Source of the DNA: Chloroflexota bacterium
GTDB lineage: Bacteria; Chloroflexota; Dehalococcoidia; UBA1151
Assembly (NCBI GenBank): GCA_022561735.1
Contig: JADFQR010000025.1
Coordinates: 1-10,137, forward strand
Direction of reading: 5' to 3'
DNA length: 10,137 nucleotides
Below are positions 1-6,133 of the stretch, in pieces. Each line of letters begins with the position of its first letter. Position 1 is the first letter of the stretch. The translations under genes were made by a program, and so were the position numbers. Below the pieces are notes generated by a model. That model did not search any database, had not been told where the DNA came from, and worked only from the letters and a program-made list of their open reading frames with translations.

Positions 1-414
1 GCCGGTGAGAGCGCCCGCTTCAACGAGGCGTTTATCCGCAACGGACTTGTCCCCGCGGACGGCTCGGCATGGCAACTGCCCAAGCTGATCGGCATGGCGA
101 ACGCCCTGTGGATGCAGTACTCCGGCGAACCGATAGACGGGAACGAGGCGTACCGGATCGGGCTGGCAAACCGCGTGGTTCCTGACGACAAGTTGATGGA
201 GACGACGCTGGAGATGGCCACGAAGCTGGCGCTCGGACCGGTATACGCGATGGGAATCGTGAAGCAACTGATACACCAGGCCTATCAACAGGATCTAGCG
301 GAGCACCTGCCGCTGGCCGGGCGCGGGCAGGACCTCACCCGCAAGACCTTCGACCACAAGGAGGGCGTCGCGGCTTTCCTTGAGAAGCGAAAGCCGAAGT
401 TCCGTGGGTATTAG
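1..414 (+). CDS. Enoyl-CoA hydratase/isomerase, C-terminal half (5' truncated by window)
   Basis: The reading frame is open from base 1 and ends at TAG 412-414, giving 137 residues. This is the C-terminal half of a crotonase-fold protein, which normally runs to about 260 aa; the first ATG at 94 is internal to the fold, so it is not the start. Visible family marks are SARFNEAF near residues 4-11, the helix containing SGEPIDGNEAYRIGLANRVV, and the C-terminal signature DHKEGVAAFLEKRKPKFRG. Crotonases hydrate or isomerise enoyl-CoA thioesters. The position of the second catalytic Glu of classical hydratases (the PEI motif) is Phe11 of the fragment. PaaG-type isomerases also lack that Glu, and they have an Asp in the following loop; here VPADGS carries Asp20, one position shifted. 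An isomerase or another crotonase activity is therefore as likely as a hydratase. The first catalytic Glu lies outside the window. The downstream CoA-transferase on the same strand fits a CoA-thioester pathway. Confidence 0.9.
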   Translation, partial: AGESARFNEAFIRNGLVPADGSAWQLPKLIGMANALWMQYSGEPIDGNEAYRIGLANRVVPDDKLMETTLEMATKLALGPVYAMGIVKQLIHQAYQQDLAEHLPLAGRGQDLTRKTFDHKEGVAAFLEKRKPKFRGY

Positions 415-710
415 ACGGCATCCCGTCCGCTCCCATCCTTCGCTGGAAGGTTTGAAGGACCGGCGGGAGGGCGCGCCAACATGCGAGGGCGCATGGCGGC
501 GATACGCCGACGACATGCCACGGTCAAGTTTTCCCGGGACGGTCGATCCCCTTGTCCCGGAGACAGAAGGTGCAGGATGAGGGAGAAGTCTCAATCTGAC
601 CAACGCGGACTCCGGCGGACGCAGCTTCCCTCGGTCCTTCCCCGGAGGGAAGTGCGCGGGCATAGAGACTCCATCGCTGAAACCCGGCGCCTGCGGCGAG
701 CGGTGGCCAG
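415..710 (+). other. Hairpin-rich intergenic region without a convincing gene
   Basis: This 296-bp gap separates the crotonase from the CoA-transferase. I see no coding sequence: the open frames are short and arginine-rich with no family resemblance. It contains several inverted repeats. CCTTC/GAAGG (437-441 with 446-450) lies shortly after the crotonase stop and is followed by TTTG. CGGCG-ATA-CGCCG lies near 500. A perfect 7-bp stem pairs 534-540 with 554-560 (CCGGGAC/GTCCCGG, 13-nt loop). A perfect 8-bp stem pairs 625-632 with 645-652 (CTTCCCTC/GAGGGAAG, 12-nt loop). GAGAC at 560-564 can also pair with GTCTC at 588-592. It could be the crotonase 3' end plus a structured 5' leader for the CoA-transferase. 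I could not match it to a known riboswitch or T-box. Confidence 0.45.
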
Positions 711-1994
711 ATGAACGCCGGTGCGCTGGATGGCGTTCGCGTCCTTGAGTTTTCGCAGATAGTCGCGCTCCCGTTCAGTGGCGCGGTCCTGTCCGACCTC
801 GGCGCGGAGGTGATCAAAGTAGAACCGTTGACCGGTGATCCGCACCGCAATCGCGGCGCCGTCATGCCGAACGAGGGCAAGCGCTTCCAGTCACTCAACC
901 GGGGCAAACAGAGCGTCGCCGTAAACCTGCGGGACCCGCGTGGACTCGATTTCATACATCGACTGACGCCGACCGTAGACGTTGTGACGATCAACTACCG
1001 CCCCGGAGTGTCAGAGCGTCTGGGGATCGATTACGACACCCTGAAGAAGCTCAATCCCGGGCTGATCTACTGCGAGATCACCGGATTCGGCAATCGAGGC
1101 CCCATGGGCGGCAGGGGCGGCACGGACATCGTGGCGAACGGCTACAGCGGGCTGATGATGGCCGATCAGAAGGTGGACGCCCACGGCCAACCGGCCAACA
1201 TCAGCGCCATCTCGCTGGCAGACTACTGCGCCGGGTTTTCGGCGACGGTCGGGATCTGCTCGGCGCTGTACTACCGGTCGATCACCGGCAAGGGGCAGAA
1301 GATCGAGACGTCGCTGCTGCAGGCGGCGCTTGCGGTGCAGGACACGGTGGTTATGCGCGAGCCGGTGCACGACGCAACGCTGCGCGACCCGATGGTGGAG
1401 GAGATCCGGGCGCTCAGGGAGCGGGGCGCAAACTACACGGAGGTCCGTGACGCCTACGTCAGGGGACGGGGCGCTACGCGCGTTGCGGCGCGCGCTTACT
1501 ACACCACCTACCAGGTGAAGGACGGATCGATGGTGCTCGGGGCGCTGACCCCGGCCAACCGCGCGGCCGCTCGAAAGGTCCTCGGGATTGCCCACGATCC
1601 GAGCGACGAGCCGGATTTCGACGAGTCGCAGCAGGAAAGCATGGAGCAGGCGACGGCGCTGCACGACGAGATGCGGGCCACGCTGCGCGCAAGGACGCTG
1701 GATGACTGGATAGAGGCGTTCACCGCCGCCGGTGTTCCGGTCGCGCCGGTGAATATGCCTGAAGAGATGGCGGACGATCCCCAGGTCAGGGCGATGGGAT
1801 TCATGCGGGAACTTGAGCACCCGCTGTTCGGCCCGCAACGGCTTGCCGGGCCGATTATCTCGATGTCTGAGACGCCGACCGACATCCGGGGCGTTTCGCC
1901 GGGCCTTGGAGCGGACACCGAGTCCGTGATGCGCGCTGCCGGTCTGACCTCAGAGGAGATCGAGACGCTGCGGCAGGACGGCGTGATTCTTTAA
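711..1994 (+). CDS. Family III CoA-transferase (CaiB/BaiF family)
   Basis: The 427-residue protein is complete. Family III CoA-transferases move CoA between a carboxylic acid and an acyl-CoA through an aspartyl-CoA-thioester intermediate, acting as interlocked cytoplasmic dimers. Family marks are LDGVRVLEFSQIVALPFSG (residues 6-24), LSDLGAEVIKVEP (27-39), NRGKQSVAVNLRDP (63-76), NYRPGVSERLGIDY (95-108), GLIYCEITGFG (117-127) and GTDIVANGYSGLM (137-149). The last places the likely catalytic aspartate at Asp139 (codon 1125-1127), by analogy with formyl-CoA:oxalate CoA-transferase. The C-terminal part has GVPVAPVN (341-348) and the usual DDPQVRAMGF segment. Residues about 221-262 form a charged stretch that looks inserted compared with typical members near 390-410 aa. 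The ATG at 711 has only a weak purine-rich upstream stretch, but it gives the standard N-terminus and no better start exists. The substrate cannot be read from the sequence; a carboxylate CoA-activation step linked to the neighbouring crotonase is plausible. Confidence 0.93.
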   Translation: MNAGALDGVRVLEFSQIVALPFSGAVLSDLGAEVIKVEPLTGDPHRNRGAVMPNEGKRFQSLNRGKQSVAVNLRDPRGLDFIHRLTPTVDVVTINYRPGVSERLGIDYDTLKKLNPGLIYCEITGFGNRGPMGGRGGTDIVANGYSGLMMADQKVDAHGQPANISAISLADYCAGFSATVGICSALYYRSITGKGQKIETSLLQAALAVQDTVVMREPVHDATLRDPMVEEIRALRERGANYTEVRDAYVRGRGATRVAARAYYTTYQVKDGSMVLGALTPANRAAARKVLGIAHDPSDEPDFDESQQESMEQATALHDEMRATLRARTLDDWIEAFTAAGVPVAPVNMPEEMADDPQVRAMGFMRELEHPLFGPQRLAGPIISMSETPTDIRGVSPGLGADTESVMRAAGLTSEEIETLRQDGVIL

Positions 1995-2006
1995 GTTGCG
2001 GCCGGA

Positions 2007-2022
2007 GCGTGGAACCCCACGC
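2007..2022 (+). terminator. Hairpin after CoA-transferase, possible terminator
   Basis: GCGTGG (2007-2012) pairs with CCACGC (2017-2022) around an AACC loop, 13 bases after the CoA-transferase stop codon. There is no T-run after it, so it is not a canonical intrinsic terminator on either strand. Position is the main argument. Confidence 0.35.
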
Positions 2023-2056
2023 CTGCCGACCTGATCTCGAATCGTGTTCGCCAGAC

Positions 2057-2136
2057 TGTCATGCTGAGCCGGAGGCGAAGTATCTCCCCGATTTCCAGCG
2101 GCGAGATTCTTCGTCGCAGGCTCCTCAGAATGGGCA
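2057..2136. repeat. REP-like imperfect palindromic intergenic element
   Basis: Left arm 2057-2086 begins TGTCATGCTGAG and ends CGAAGTATCTC. Right arm 2103-2136 begins GAGATTCTTCG and ends CTCCTCAGAATGGGCA. The arms are imperfect inverted repeats: CTGAG pairs with CTCAG, and CGAAG-ATCTC pairs with GAGAT-CTTCG. A 16-bp loop separates them. From memory this resembles interspersed palindromes (TCAT-CTGAG-CGAAG-ATCTC...) scattered between genes in Chloroflexota and other bacteria. It lies between two convergent genes, where such elements commonly sit, and could act in transcription termination or mRNA 3'-end protection. The arms differ by several substitutions and small indels, so this copy may be old. 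Confidence 0.65.
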
Positions 2137-2217
2137 TATGTGCCAAGAATGTGGGGTTGCCTATCGTTGTTTCACCACCCGCCTACAACGCCGTGCGAGC
2201 GGACGGGTATCAGCCCC

Positions 2218-2239
2218 GGGGTCGATGCCGATCGACCCC
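2218..2239 (-). terminator. Strong hairpin after DUF1501 gene, probable terminator
   Basis: GGGGTCGAT (2218-2226) and ATCGACCCC (2231-2239) form a perfect 9-bp stem with a GCCG loop, starting 15 bases beyond the DUF1501 stop codon on the minus strand. No U-tract follows (next bases on the minus strand are GGGGCTGATACC), so it would be a non-canonical terminator or an mRNA 3'-end stabiliser. It is the last structure of the five-gene cluster. Confidence 0.5.
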
Positions 2240-2254
2240 TACACCGGCCGACGC

Positions 2255-3388
2255 CTACGCGACAACGAACGGCGATATCTTCTCGAACTTCCCTCCGACG
2301 ATCTCCTGCGCGTCCAGGTCCAGCCAGTCCTCAAGCAGGTCCGTGTACAACCCGCGGAAGTCGAAGTTGAAGGTGAGGTCTCCCTCGGTTAGACGTCCGA
2401 CGTCCAGCGACGGGTACTCGGAGTAGTGCCCACCCTTGACCTTGTCGCCGATTATGAACGATACGCCGCCGGAGCCGTGGTCGGTCCCGGTGCCGTTGTC
2501 CTTGACCCGGCGGCCGAACTCGGAGAACACGAGCATCGTGACCTCCGGGCCCCGGCCGTGTTCTTCAAGGTCCTGCCAGAACGCGCGGAGCGCGGTCGAA
2601 ACGTCCTCCCAGAGTTGCTTCTGGAGCGCTACCTCGTTGGTGTGAGTGTCCCAGCCGCCGTAGGTCGTGTAGAACACGCGGGTACCGAGATCTGCGAAGT
2701 GGACCTGTGCCACGCCCTTCAGACTGTCCGCGATCGGGTTGTCCGGGTACTCGACCGTGGACTCGTACATCTCGGGCGCTGCCTTGAGAATATCGGCGCC
2801 CTTGAGAGCGTCCAGCCCGGTTTTGCCCAGGTAGTCCATCACCCATCCGCTGCCCACGCCCGGCGAATAGATGCGGCTGAAGGCGCTTAACGCCTGCTCA
2901 CGCTGGGCCTCCCCGGATATGCCGGTGAGGAGACCGTAGTCCTCCAGCTTGCCGACCGAGGCCACCGGAACGCCCGGCGCAGCCAGTGCGCGCGGCAGGC
3001 CGTTACCGAAGTTCACCGCGGTGACAACGTTCTCACCCTTCGGGTCCAACTGGCGCACAGCCTGTCCCAGCCAGCCCTGCTCTCCGACCCGGTCCGGGGT
3101 AGCGGTGTGCCAGATGTCCATTGAACGGAAGTGGGACCGGTTCGGGGTCGGGTATCCGACGCCGTGGATTATGGCGACGCGGTCCTGGTCATACAGCTCT
3201 TTGAAGGCGGCCATGCCGGGGTTCAGCCCGAAACCGTTATCGAGCGGGATCACATCGTCATCGACAATCCGGATATTTGGCCGGAAGTCCTTGTACCGGG
3301 GATCTTCCCACGGGACGATGCAGTTCAGGTAATCGTTGCCACCCGAAAGCTGGACGACAACCAGCACCTTTTCTCTCTGATCTGTCAT
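2255..3388 (-). CDS. DUF1501 family protein (alkaline-phosphatase-like fold), no signal peptide
   Basis: This 377-residue protein belongs to DUF1501, a family of unproven function in the alkaline phosphatase/sulfatase-fold group. Family marks in order: LVVVQLSGGNDYLN (9-22, with the GGND motif), GLNPGMAAFKELY (54-66), NRSHFRSMDIW (83-93), GGWDTH (244-249), SEFGRR (289-294) and GTDHG (301-305). Asp19, His86, Asp91, Asp247, His249, Asp303 and His304 are candidate metal-binding or active-site residues by position in the conserved motifs. Most family members begin with a Tat signal; here the conserved core starts at residue 8, so the protein should be cytoplasmic unless it is exported with a partner. 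I chose ATG 3388 over in-frame ATG 3409 because GGGAGG sits five bases upstream. It is the last gene of the cluster, 123 bp after NHL copy A, and is present once while DUF1800 and NHL are present twice. Confidence 0.92.
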   Translation of the reverse strand: MTDQREKVLVVVQLSGGNDYLNCIVPWEDPRYKDFRPNIRIVDDDVIPLDNGFGLNPGMAAFKELYDQDRVAIIHGVGYPTPNRSHFRSMDIWHTATPDRVGEQGWLGQAVRQLDPKGENVVTAVNFGNGLPRALAAPGVPVASVGKLEDYGLLTGISGEAQREQALSAFSRIYSPGVGSGWVMDYLGKTGLDALKGADILKAAPEMYESTVEYPDNPIADSLKGVAQVHFADLGTRVFYTTYGGWDTHTNEVALQKQLWEDVSTALRAFWQDLEEHGRGPEVTMLVFSEFGRRVKDNGTGTDHGSGGVSFIIGDKVKGGHYSEYPSLDVGRLTEGDLTFNFDFRGLYTDLLEDWLDLDAQEIVGGKFEKISPFVVA

Positions 3389-3511
3389 CGTTTCCTCCCT
3401 GGCCGCCATAACGGCTGGTTATCTTCTGCCCCCGCAACCGGGGCGCTCATCCGGCCAAAGTAAGCGGCCGGGGTTGTCGAGGGCGCCGGAGAACCGGCTA
3501 CCCGGTCTGTG
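3389..3511 (-). other. Spacer between NHL(A) and DUF1501 with inverted repeats
   Basis: The 123-bp spacer holds a perfect CCGGCC/GGCCGG stem (3451-3456 with 3466-3471, 9-nt loop) and a CCCCG/CGGGG stem (3430-3434 with 3439-3443). Neither is followed by a U-run in the minus direction. I see no convincing -35/-10 pair, so DUF1501 is probably transcribed from upstream, with the hairpins perhaps attenuating or processing the mRNA. Confidence 0.35.
3394..3399 (-). promoter_or_regulatory. Shine-Dalgarno site fixing the DUF1501 start
   Basis: GGGAGG on the minus strand ends five bases before ATG 3388. The competing upstream ATG at 3409 has no comparable site, and using it would place this ribosome binding site inside the coding region. 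Confidence 0.75.
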
Positions 3512-4528
3512 CTACACCTTTTCGAAAATCTGGAAACGGTGCCTGGCCGTCTCAAGCACGAGCAACTGGTTGTCGCCGTACATCGCCAGGGACACCGGAA
3601 CCCAGAAGTATGGCTCCGTGCGGGCTGACACCTCGTGCGGATCGTCGACGTCAAGTTCCGGGTACGGATTGAACGACTCTCGGGTGCGTTTCTCATCCTC
3701 GTTTGCGTCAAGGTACTCCGCCGCCCACGGGGACAACCCGGCCTGCCCGCGCAGGAGGGTCTGGAACTTCCAGTCCCGGTCGAACACCTGGACGCGGTGA
3801 TTCATCCAGTCCGCCACGTAAATATAGCCGTCGCCGTCCACCGTGACCGCTGACGGCCGGTTGAACTGGCCTTCCTCCCCGCCGGACACACCATAACCGT
3901 CAATAAAATCGCCTTCGTTGGTGAAACGCTGAATCCTGTCGTTCCGCCAGTCGGCTACGTACAGCGTGCCGTCCGGGGCGGCGGTGATACCCCACGGGTA
4001 GTTGAACTCACCGTCACCGGTTCCCTCCGAGCCAAACGAACTGACGTGTTCGCCCTCCGGCGTGTACCGCTGAATGCGGTGATTCTTATGGTCTACAACG
4101 AGCAGGTTGCCTTCCGTGTCGAACGCCAGTCCGGACGGTCCGTCAAACTCGCCCGGCGCGGAACCCTCGGTCCCCCAGTGGGTTATGTACTTGTTGTCCG
4201 TGTCAAAAATCGTGATCCGTTGCAACTTCTCGTCGGCGAGGAACAGGCGGTCGTTGGAATCGAACGCGATCGCGGTCGCCCATTGCATCTCGCCGTCCCC
4301 GGCGCCGTAACGGGAGAAGTTGTCGTGCCAGTTGTGCTCAAGGTCTGTCACGCCGATGTCTGCGCCAGCAGTGGACCCGCTCGCGCTGCGGCTCAGGACA
4401 TAAACCCGGTTGTCGCTGCGGACGGCGATATCGACAGGGAACGAGTACCCCCGCCCGCCGGTCGCGGCGCCGAAGCCGTTCGTATCACGGTACTTCAGCG
4501 TGATTCTTGTCTGTGTTTCGGTTGCCAT
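3512..4528 (-). CDS. NHL-repeat beta-propeller protein, copy A
   Basis: The 338-residue protein is made almost entirely of NHL-type propeller blades. Clear blades carry the signatures GEFDGPSGLAFDTEGNLLVV (126-145), GEFNYPWGITAAPDGTLYVA (173-192) and GQFNRPSAVTVDGDGYIYVA (220-239), each followed by D-x-x-N-x-R-[IV]-Q. Weaker blades lie near 31-47 and 84-118, and a final blade near 309-336 ends HRFQIFEKV, suggesting a six-bladed ring. NHL propellers are usually binding platforms, but some are lyases or hydrolases, so catalysis cannot be excluded. No Sec, Tat or lipoprotein signal is visible after MATETQTR. Between the last two blades (261-309) is a non-repeat segment with acidic DANEDEK and a block strictly conserved with copy B. 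GGAG seven bases before ATG 4528 supports the start. The gene lies 36 bp after DUF1800(A) and 123 bp before DUF1501. It is about 70% identical to copy B. Confidence 0.9.
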   Translation of the reverse strand: MATETQTRITLKYRDTNGFGAATGGRGYSFPVDIAVRSDNRVYVLSRSASGSTAGADIGVTDLEHNWHDNFSRYGAGDGEMQWATAIAFDSNDRLFLADEKLQRITIFDTDNKYITHWGTEGSAPGEFDGPSGLAFDTEGNLLVVDHKNHRIQRYTPEGEHVSSFGSEGTGDGEFNYPWGITAAPDGTLYVADWRNDRIQRFTNEGDFIDGYGVSGGEEGQFNRPSAVTVDGDGYIYVADWMNHRVQVFDRDWKFQTLLRGQAGLSPWAAEYLDANEDEKRTRESFNPYPELDVDDPHEVSARTEPYFWVPVSLAMYGDNQLLVLETARHRFQIFEKV

Positions 4529-4564
4529 TGCCTTACTCCGGCCTTACTACGGAAGAGTTTCCGA

Positions 4565-6010
4565 TCAGACCAGTTGGTACTCCCGGGTCGAGACGATCAA
4601 CTGCAGGACCGAGACGATCCTTGCCGCGCCGTCTTCGGTCGACGGGTCGATATCGCCCAGTTCGCGTGTAAAGGTCACCAGCTCGTTGCGGGTATCGTCG
4701 GCCACGGCCAGCGGCCCTACCAGGTCCAGGCAGTCTTCTACGAGCGCGTCCGGTTCAACGTTTCCCGGGGGATGACGGCCTGCGATACGGTCGATGATCG
4801 CCCTGATCCCCTTCTTTTTCGCGTCTCCAACCGTGTCGCTGGCGAAGTTGATACGCTGGACCATTGATCCGGTGCTGATCCAGTCATCGCCGCCCATCCA
4901 TCCCTCGACGCTTGGCGGCACGAGGAGCGTCTGGCCCATGTAACCGCATGCCGCGGTCGCCTTGTAGACGTCATCAGTCGGCCAGTCGTAGCCTCCCGCC
5001 AGCCGCAGGGTTCCGACCACCAGCTCAACCGGGCTTTTCACCCGCGCAAAGCGCGCTGATTCGGACTTGAACGCGTCCGACTCAAAGATAGCCCGGAGCA
5101 TCGCCCCGATGCTGTAGTCGTTGGCGAAATACGCATCGACCATCGCCTGTATGGCCTCAGGGTCTTTGGGCCCTTCGTACGGCCACTGCGGCACGGGTAG
5201 CTCATCAGCGATGAAGTAGTGGTACAGGTGCCGGGCGATGAAGCGAGGCGTAGCCGGGTTCTTGCACATGATCTCGATCACGTCTTCGCCGGTGAAGTTC
5301 CCGGTCTCGCCAAGGAACGTCTTTTCGCCGTCGTCGTGGTCGGACTCGTCGTACTTGAACTGCCATGCGATGTAACCGTACGGCCGGAGCGTGTTGGCGC
5401 GCATCTTCGTAGACATGTACGGCATGTTTTCGATGGTCCAGCCGGTGAACGCCCGCGCACACTCTTTGACGTCTTCTTCCGAGTAGTTGCCGACGCCCAT
5501 CGCGAACAGTTCCAGTATCTCGCGGCCAAAGTTCTCGTTGATGGCGCCCTTGTGGTTGTCCTGATTGTCCAGCCACAGGATCATCGCCGGGTCCTTCGAC
5601 AGCTGTATGAGCAGTTCACGGAAGCTGCCAAGGCCGTAACGCCGGAACATCTCAATCTGGCTGATCATCACCTTGCCCTGGATCAGCTTCGACTGGCCCG
5701 TAGCGAATACGCGGTGCCAGAACAGGGCGATCTTCTCTTCAAAAGGCGTCTTCGTGGTCACCATCCGGTACATCCAGAACGACCCGGATGAGGGCTGTAT
5801 CCGAAGGTCTGAATGGTCCGCGTGGTAGCGGCGGATCAGGTCCAGCGGCAGGGCGTCAGGGTCACCCGGGTTGAAAAGGCGATCAATCGCCCCCTCGTAG
5901 CCCAGGGCGGCGTACTCCTCGAGTTCGTCCCTGGTGGCTCCAAACCCGGCGCGGCGCAGGAGATGTGCGATCAGATTGAGGTCGGTTCCGGTTTTCGTCG
6001 CGATAGTCAT
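4565..6010 (-). CDS. DUF1800 family protein, copy A
   Basis: This 481-residue DUF1800 protein has the main family landmarks: HLLRRAGFG (16-24), ALFWHRVFATG (95-105), WLDNQDNHKG (146-155), the hallmark NENFGREILELFAMGVGNY (158-176) leading to ECARAFTGW (183-191), SPVELVVGTLRL (326-337), CGYMGQTLLVPPSVEGWMGG (355-374), and the C-terminal STREYQLV. DUF1800 has no established biochemical role. It is typically encoded beside DUF1501 and is predicted to be largely helical, which suggests a complex with it. No signal peptide is present: the family core begins within 16 residues. I chose ATG 6010 over TTG 6082 because GGGAGG lies seven bases upstream, because this start matches copy B exactly in length, and because the extra residues have no counterpart in B. 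It is about 84% identical to copy B without gaps; changes concentrate at 62-72 and 387-470. Confidence 0.93.
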   Translation of the reverse strand: MTIATKTGTDLNLIAHLLRRAGFGATRDELEEYAALGYEGAIDRLFNPGDPDALPLDLIRRYHADHSDLRIQPSSGSFWMYRMVTTKTPFEEKIALFWHRVFATGQSKLIQGKVMISQIEMFRRYGLGSFRELLIQLSKDPAMILWLDNQDNHKGAINENFGREILELFAMGVGNYSEEDVKECARAFTGWTIENMPYMSTKMRANTLRPYGYIAWQFKYDESDHDDGEKTFLGETGNFTGEDVIEIMCKNPATPRFIARHLYHYFIADELPVPQWPYEGPKDPEAIQAMVDAYFANDYSIGAMLRAIFESDAFKSESARFARVKSPVELVVGTLRLAGGYDWPTDDVYKATAACGYMGQTLLVPPSVEGWMGGDDWISTGSMVQRINFASDTVGDAKKKGIRAIIDRIAGRHPPGNVEPDALVEDCLDLVGPLAVADDTRNELVTFTRELGDIDPSTEDGAARIVSVLQLIVSTREYQLV

Positions 6011-6133
6011 GTGATGGCCTCCCGATCTTGCGCAGAATTGTACCGGGTACGCGGGAACCTTCAACCCGGCCCCGTGATCCAACTGACCGTCGCTGACGTC
6101 ATTCCCATGCGTGTCGCCGTTGTCGCGTTCAGG
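6011..6133 (-). other. Spacer between NHL(B) and DUF1800(A), junction of the duplication
   Basis: This 123-bp spacer is where one duplicated unit ends and the next begins. Its start-codon-proximal half (about 6017-6062) resembles the corresponding region before DUF1800(B): the blocks GCCTCCC, ATTGTACCGGG and the CGxGGGAxCCTT block on the plus strand are shared. The distal half (about 6070-6133) shows no similarity to the region upstream of copy B. I see no clear terminator. Confidence 0.5.
6037..6064 (-). promoter_or_regulatory. Predicted sigma70-like promoter of DUF1800(A)
   Basis: On the minus strand TTGAAG (6064-6059) and TACAAT (6042-6037) are separated by 16 bp, four and five matches to the consensus hexamers. 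The -10 ends 26 bases before the start codon, giving a leader of about 20 bases containing the GGGAGG site. The -10 and flanks (GGTACAAT preceded by CCC) recur before copy B at 8681, so the element probably moved with the duplication. Confidence 0.5.

Noticed and set aside
559..613. Glycine-riboswitch-like pattern (GGAGAC...GAAGGTGCA...GTCTC...GCGGAC)
   Set aside because: Some conserved positions match by eye, but the key core and the 3' consensus are incomplete, and a CoA-transferase is not a typical target. A covariance search would decide; I do not call it.
481..714. Open frame of 77 codons whose TGA overlaps the CoA-transferase ATG (ATGA), suggesting translational coupling
   Set aside because: The product is arginine-rich, low in normal composition and crosses both strong hairpins; no family resemblance. 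The overlap is likely chance in GC-rich DNA.
1011..1838. Long open frames antisense to the CoA-transferase, and similar ones antisense to the DUF1800 and NHL genes
   Set aside because: Their residues are Arg/His/Val-rich mirrors of GC-rich codons with no motifs; the sense strands carry clear conserved families.
3389..3409. N-terminal extension of DUF1501 from ATG 3409
   Set aside because: It would bury a perfect GGGAGG at ideal spacing from ATG 3388 inside the coding region, and the added residues have no hydrophobic or twin-arginine character.
3451..3471. CCGGCC/GGCCGG hairpin as an intrinsic terminator between NHL(A) and DUF1501
   Set aside because: No U-tract in either direction; kept only as an inverted repeat.
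3389..3511. Spacers 3389-3511 and 6011-6133 are both exactly 123 bp
   Set aside because: The sequences are not similar when compared, so the equal length is probably coincidence and not a third copy of the duplicated promoter.
3752..4153. Regularly repeated DNA within the NHL genes as a possible CRISPR or tandem repeat
   Set aside because: The periodicity is at protein level (propeller blades of about 40-47 residues); the DNA is not a set of identical direct repeats.
6011..6082. 24-residue N-terminal extension of DUF1800(A) from TTG 6082
   Set aside because: Overlaps the predicted promoter and ribosome binding site, has no counterpart in copy B, and does not look like a signal peptide.
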